Shown piece by piece: positions 60,709 to 64,000 of a DNA stretch of 64,000 nucleotides (position 1 is the stretch's first letter; each line of letters begins with the position of its first letter). Made by a program: the position numbers and the translations under genes. Under the pieces are notes generated by a model. It ran no database searches, was not told where the DNA came from, and saw only the letters and a program-made list of their open reading frames with translations. The stretch is from contig CAZRQU010000002.1 of NCBI GenBank assembly GCA_964602485.1, forward strand, positions 71,530 to 135,529, written 5' to 3'. This DNA is from WJLG01 sp964602485. GTDB lineage: Bacteria; Patescibacteriota; Patescibacteriia; Patescibacteriales; WJLG01.

Positions 60709-61809
60709 TTATTTTAGTTCATTCATTAATTTACTATAGAATTCAAGATTGTTCAAGGTGGCTAAGCGCGGCCCCAGGGGGTCATTTACCTTGAACAGAT
60801 GATGAAGAAAGGCCAAAGAATTATCTTTTAATTCCTTGCTTTTACTTTCTTTATTTATTGGCCTAATATCAGCAGAGAATTTAGAATTATTTATATTGAT
60901 GCTCCCTTGACCGGAAAAACGAAAAAGACGGCCATGCCGTCCCTCCCTGGTCGGGATCACGCAATCGAACATATCCCAACCCATTTTAGAACATTTTTTT
61001 ATATCTTTGAAGGTTCCCACCCCTAGGGCGAATTTAAGTTTGTCATCTGGTATCAACTGAGCTGTATATTTAAGTATATCCGAAATAAAACGACCATCGT
61101 CATCCACTGGACGGCCTCCGAATCCGTACCCGTCAAAACCTATACTTAAAAGCCCCTGGGCGCATTTCTTCCTTAGATCTTTGTGAAGCGCCCCCTGGAT
61201 CACTCCAAACAAGAGAGGTTTCTTCTTGCCGGTAAGCTCCCTCTTCTTTATTTGTTTTTCGTATTCCTGTTTACAACGTTTAGCCCAAGTAATAGTTCTG
61301 TCAACAGATCGTTCTATCTCTGTTTTAGTGTGGCCGTAAGGCGAGCAGTCATCCAGTACCACCATCATATCAACCCCTAAGTCGAATTGTATTTGGATAG
61401 ATCTTTCCGGAGTAAGAAGATGCTTGGATCCATCCAAGGGCGAACGGAAAAACGCCCCCTCGTCGGTGATCTTACCCATTTTAGGGTTCTTGTGTATCAA
61501 AGAAAACACTTGATAGCCACCGGAATCAGAAAGTAAAGGGCCACTGTACCCCATAAAAGAATGTATCCCTCCGAACTTTTTGATCACTTTAAGACCTGGC
61601 TGAAGATACAAGTGGAAAGTATTGACCACGCAGGCCTTAATTCCCGTATTTTCAAGTTCGCTCACAGTCAAACCTTTTACCAAAGCTCTGGTGGCATCTG
61701 GCATAAAAAATGGGGTTTCCAATTTTCCATGAATTGTTTTAAGCATCTTCATATCAAGAAAAGCCGATCCCGCCTGAAAAAAATGGCGCGAACGGCCTTT
61801 TTTATTCAT
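60709..61809 (-). CDS. tgt: Queuine tRNA-ribosyltransferase, zinc cysteines missing
   Basis: Protein of 366 residues that exchanges the wobble guanine of Asp, Asn, His and Tyr tRNAs for a queuine precursor. Catalytic residues are kept: Asp95 in LLSDSGGYQVF and nucleophile Asp282 in FDCVIPTREGRHG; NTFHLYLQPG is also present. The zinc motif CxCxxC, expected right after DxRP, reads DIRPINKESKSKEL. All three Cys are replaced (Ser, Ser, Leu), though the following FLHHL is intact. Complements QueH in the window. Confidence 0.93.
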   Translation of the reverse strand: MNKKGRSRHFFQAGSAFLDMKMLKTIHGKLETPFFMPDATRALVKGLTVSELENTGIKACVVNTFHLYLQPGLKVIKKFGGIHSFMGYSGPLLSDSGGYQVFSLIHKNPKMGKITDEGAFFRSPLDGSKHLLTPERSIQIQFDLGVDMMVVLDDCSPYGHTKTEIERSVDRTITWAKRCKQEYEKQIKKRELTGKKKPLLFGVIQGALHKDLRKKCAQGLLSIGFDGYGFGGRPVDDDGRFISDILKYTAQLIPDDKLKFALGVGTFKDIKKCSKMGWDMFDCVIPTREGRHGRLFRFSGQGSININNSKFSADIRPINKESKSKELKDNSLAFLHHLFKVNDPLGPRLATLNNLEFYSKLMNELK

Positions 61810-61921
61810 AATTCCTTGCTCAAGGTCGTCTTTCCCTGGATGTTTCGAATGATTCCCGGCAGAAAACCTGGTCCTCGCCTGAAAGTATTTCGCAATCCTT
61901 ATACTATTATTTTTTTATTTT

Positions 61922-62530
61922 CTATCTAGTGTTATAATCATCTGCGGTTAAAGGATCATTCCCCGCCTCTATCTCTTCCCAATCGCTCATTCCATCCTCG
62001 TCAGTGTCGACCTTATTCGGATCAGTTCCGTATTCCCTCTCTTCGTCATCATAAAGCCAGTCTCCATCCGCATCAGATCTTGAATCATCTTTTATTATAT
62101 TAAAAACCAGAATATCTCCATTCTTTTTTCTTTCAACTACTTCCACCTCGAAATCATCCCTTATTCCCAACTGTTCTTTTTCTTCCCCGTTTGCCTTTTT
62201 TTGCTCTTTGGTCATCTTTTCAGTAGTTAATACGTCCTCTTCTTTTTGCGCTTTTTTTATCTTGTCTTCCATAGTAAGACCTTCTTCCTGTTGATTTTTT
62301 TCTTCTTCTACACTTTCTTCGACGACATTATCTTGTTTTGCTTCTTCGGACACTTTTTTGTTGATTATCTCATATTCAAACGCTTGTTTTTGATCCTTGT
62401 CTATTCTAGCTAAAATAATAACAAAAATAATTATTATAGCTACAAAAAGAACCAAAGGAGCAACCACCATAATGATCTTCTTTTGTTTTTCGTTTTTAAG
62501 CTCTTGTTGCTCGTTGTTGTATTCTTCCAT
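61922..62530 (-). CDS. Membrane-anchored protein with calcium-binding TSP3-like repeats
   Basis: Protein of 202 residues. Short cytoplasmic N-terminus, one membrane helix (about 22-42), a Glu/Lys/Gln-rich helical stalk (about 50-125), and a C-terminal domain (150-200). That domain contains DADGDWLYDDEEREYGTDPN and DTDEDGMSDWEEIEAGNDPL, two thrombospondin type 3-like units that bind calcium through Asp/Glu ladders. It probably stands at the cell surface. It lies just downstream (26 bp) of the partial surface protein gene. Confidence 0.8.
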   Translation of the reverse strand: MEEYNNEQQELKNEKQKKIIMVVAPLVLFVAIIIIFVIILARIDKDQKQAFEYEIINKKVSEEAKQDNVVEESVEEEKNQQEEGLTMEDKIKKAQKEEDVLTTEKMTKEQKKANGEEKEQLGIRDDFEVEVVERKKNGDILVFNIIKDDSRSDADGDWLYDDEEREYGTDPNKVDTDEDGMSDWEEIEAGNDPLTADDYNTR

Positions 62531-62556
62531 AGTGTTAATATTAAATAGTATTGATA

Positions 62557-64000
62557 TTAATATGTAGGCTCAGGAGTGGTGTAGCTATCTATATCGGTTA
62601 TACCAAAATCGGTTATGACACCACCTGAAACAGTTGGGCGGAAAGAAAATACTTCCCAGGCTTCCTCGGAGCTATTTATAGCAGTATATGCTCTTTCCAA
62701 AACCGCTTCTCCTCCAACTCTCCTAAACACTCTCACGTCCATATTGGGAGTGAAATTCTTATTACTATAGCTATCTATATAATAATGATAAGTGGTTCCC
62801 GGATTTACAGCATCTATAGTAACGGTCTCATGGCCGATGTCCCCACAATTATCAACATCCATACTTAAGCTACCTCCGATCTGATTTGGACATCCTGGCT
62901 TGCAAGTGCAACCAGTGGTTACATAGTAAAGATGATGCGGACCGAATTTTATATGAGTGTCCATTATCTTCATTGATGGATCATCAGAGGTCATAGTCAT
63001 AATTATAGCCCCTAAACCATCCCAATCCGAGGGAAACATATAATATTGCAGGTCAGTCAAAGTCCCGGAAAGATTTATATTATCGTTACCATCTCTGAAA
63101 CCAGTTTTGGAAAAATTTATTTCCAGATCAGTTCCGCCCTTATGAGGCATATCCATAGTAAAATTACCTGAAGAGTCAGTGGTGCCTGTATAGGTTCTAC
63201 CGGCTAAAGTGACTGATATTTGCACGCCAGACAAATTATCATAATTTAAAGCGTTTTTTATATTTCCAGATACTGAATCCAGATAAAAACAATCTGTAGT
63301 ATCAAAATCACAAGAGCTTGCTTGACAGGTCAAATCACCCTCATCAAAGGTCCTGCCAGATATACCGCCTATAAGATCCTGGCAAGTTCTTCCGCCAAGA
63401 ATATCATTCCCCTCTTCGTCGACTTCACAAGACTCATTATTGTTCAAATAACCATCACCGCAAACAAACTGACAACCAGTACTCTCAGTATTACAACCAT
63501 CATTGGTTTGTTCGTTGCCATCATCACATTCCTCAGATATCCAGCACGGGGTATCGGAGTCGTCTTGAGTATCAAGATTTCTGCAAGACGGTTTGTCGGC
63601 TCTAACCTGATCGTCTTCCGGGACAATGTTCATCTTCCAGTAACCACCGGTGCCTTCACCGTCGTTTAACATACCGTCCCCGCAGGTCCAGTAGCATCCA
63701 CCCTGAGTATCACAGCCGTCGTTAGGTATATCATTATTGTCATCGCATTGTTCTTTGTAATCCTCTCCGCTATGTTCAAGCTCGACCGCGGCGCCATCGC
63801 CATCCACAGACCACTTGTAAAGGGTTTCTACACCTTTTTCCGGGTGTCCGTCCTGAACCAAGCCATCATCGCAATAACCGTCGCTTTTGCCAGTACAGTT
63901 GTCTTTACAGCCGTACTGCCAGGAAACATCTGATTCATGCGGTCGAGGCACACCGTCGCCATTGTCGCAGTCTTCGTAGCCGTCGTTGCCGGGACCATTC
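62557..64000 (-). CDS. Surface protein with Cys-rich (DUF4215 / Myxo-type) repeats, C-terminal part
   Basis: The frame is open at the right edge, so only the C-terminal ~480 residues are seen. From right to left: repeated ECDDGN...DGCN-type Cys modules (e.g. GYEDCDNGDG, EQCDDNNDIPNDGCDTQGG, EECDDGNEQTNDGCNTEST), then a carboxypeptidase-regulatory-like fold (SGVQISVTLAGRTYTGTTDS), and a C-terminal domain with HIKFGPHHLYYVTTGC and the DVDNCGDIGHETVTI element that resembles DUF2135. It would be an extracellular, disulfide-rich adhesin-like protein. Confidence 0.75.
   Translation of the reverse strand, partial: NGPGNDGYEDCDNGDGVPRPHESDVSWQYGCKDNCTGKSDGYCDDGLVQDGHPEKGVETLYKWSVDGDGAAVELEHSGEDYKEQCDDNNDIPNDGCDTQGGCYWTCGDGMLNDGEGTGGYWKMNIVPEDDQVRADKPSCRNLDTQDDSDTPCWISEECDDGNEQTNDGCNTESTGCQFVCGDGYLNNNESCEVDEEGNDILGGRTCQDLIGGISGRTFDEGDLTCQASSCDFDTTDCFYLDSVSGNIKNALNYDNLSGVQISVTLAGRTYTGTTDSSGNFTMDMPHKGGTDLEINFSKTGFRDGNDNINLSGTLTDLQYYMFPSDWDGLGAIIMTMTSDDPSMKIMDTHIKFGPHHLYYVTTGCTCKPGCPNQIGGSLSMDVDNCGDIGHETVTIDAVNPGTTYHYYIDSYSNKNFTPNMDVRVFRRVGGEAVLERAYTAINSSEEAWEVFSFRPTVSGGVITDFGITDIDSYTTPEPTY

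Noticed and set aside
1..64000. tRNA, tmRNA, 4.5S RNA and insertion sequences
   Set aside because: I looked for TpsiC-like GGTTCRAATCC stretches, SRP core and transposase motifs in spacers and found none. A tRNAscan/Infernal run would settle it.

Overview
The window is a gene-dense stretch of a small, streamlined bacterial genome, about 40% GC by eye. It probably belongs to the Candidate Phyla Radiation (Patescibacteria). The pointers are a membrane-anchored Clp ATPase, DUF3048, DUF2834 and DUF212 proteins, divergent short versions of core enzymes, compact terminator-promoter junctions and many unplaceable small membrane or secreted proteins. UGA is a normal stop codon here, so it is not one of the UGA-recoding CPR lineages. 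I cannot fix the phylum more finely from sequence alone.

Layout. 1-5.4 kb (minus): FtsQ-like protein, serS, HD hydrolase, NUDIX, lysS, a secreted orphan and greA. 5.5-10.5 kb (minus): a surface-polysaccharide operon (Wzx-like flippase, GT4, GT2, O-antigen ligase-like protein). 10.6-13.1 kb (plus): rpmE, prfA, prmC. 13.1-17.0 kb (minus): DUF3048, rplY, rodA and a membrane protein. 17.2-19.7 kb (plus): gyrB and DUF212. 19.7-24.7 kb (minus): lower glycolysis (pgk, eno, gpmI) plus a decayed gpmI paralogue. 24.8-29.1 kb (minus): a catalytically dead HtrA-like protein, membrane proteins, a VanZ-QueH fusion and a WecA/MraY-like transferase. 29.1-34.5 kb: a membrane-tethered Clp ATPase surrounded by small autonomous genes. 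34.5-44.5 kb (minus): two related lipoproteins, ABC-F, a BaiN-like flavoprotein, a methyltransferase, NUDIX, gltX and a WecG-NUDIX fusion, with dispersed intergenic repeats. 45-48 kb (plus): clpB behind a CIRCE operator. 48-54.2 kb (minus): histidine kinase, methyltransferase, response regulator, ricT, tsf, rpsB. 54.5-60.1 kb: an orphan, mnmA, two GT4 enzymes and a polyprenyl-phosphate sugar transferase. 60.2-64 kb (minus): RNase P RNA, tgt, a Ca-binding-repeat protein and a partial Cys-rich surface protein.

How the parts work together. Three blocks (5.5-10.3, 28.0-29.1 and 56.2-60.1 kb) together encode most steps of an envelope polysaccharide route: priming transferase, glycosyltransferases, flippase and polymerase/ligase. 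QueH and Tgt indicate queuosine modification of tRNA, and MnmA adds 2-thiouridine. Protein quality control is represented by ClpB (CIRCE-controlled), the membrane Clp and the inactive HtrA-like protein.

I did not find a classical defence system, CRISPR array, phage or transposon. The most interesting material is a set of enzyme-family members that lost catalytic or metal sites (Clp D1, HtrA, gpmI paralogue, Tgt zinc site), two domain fusions (VanZ-QueH, WecG-NUDIX) and a scattered class of single-gene transcription units. The latter have strong promoters, strong Shine-Dalgarno sites and their own terminators, and they encode proteins I cannot place.
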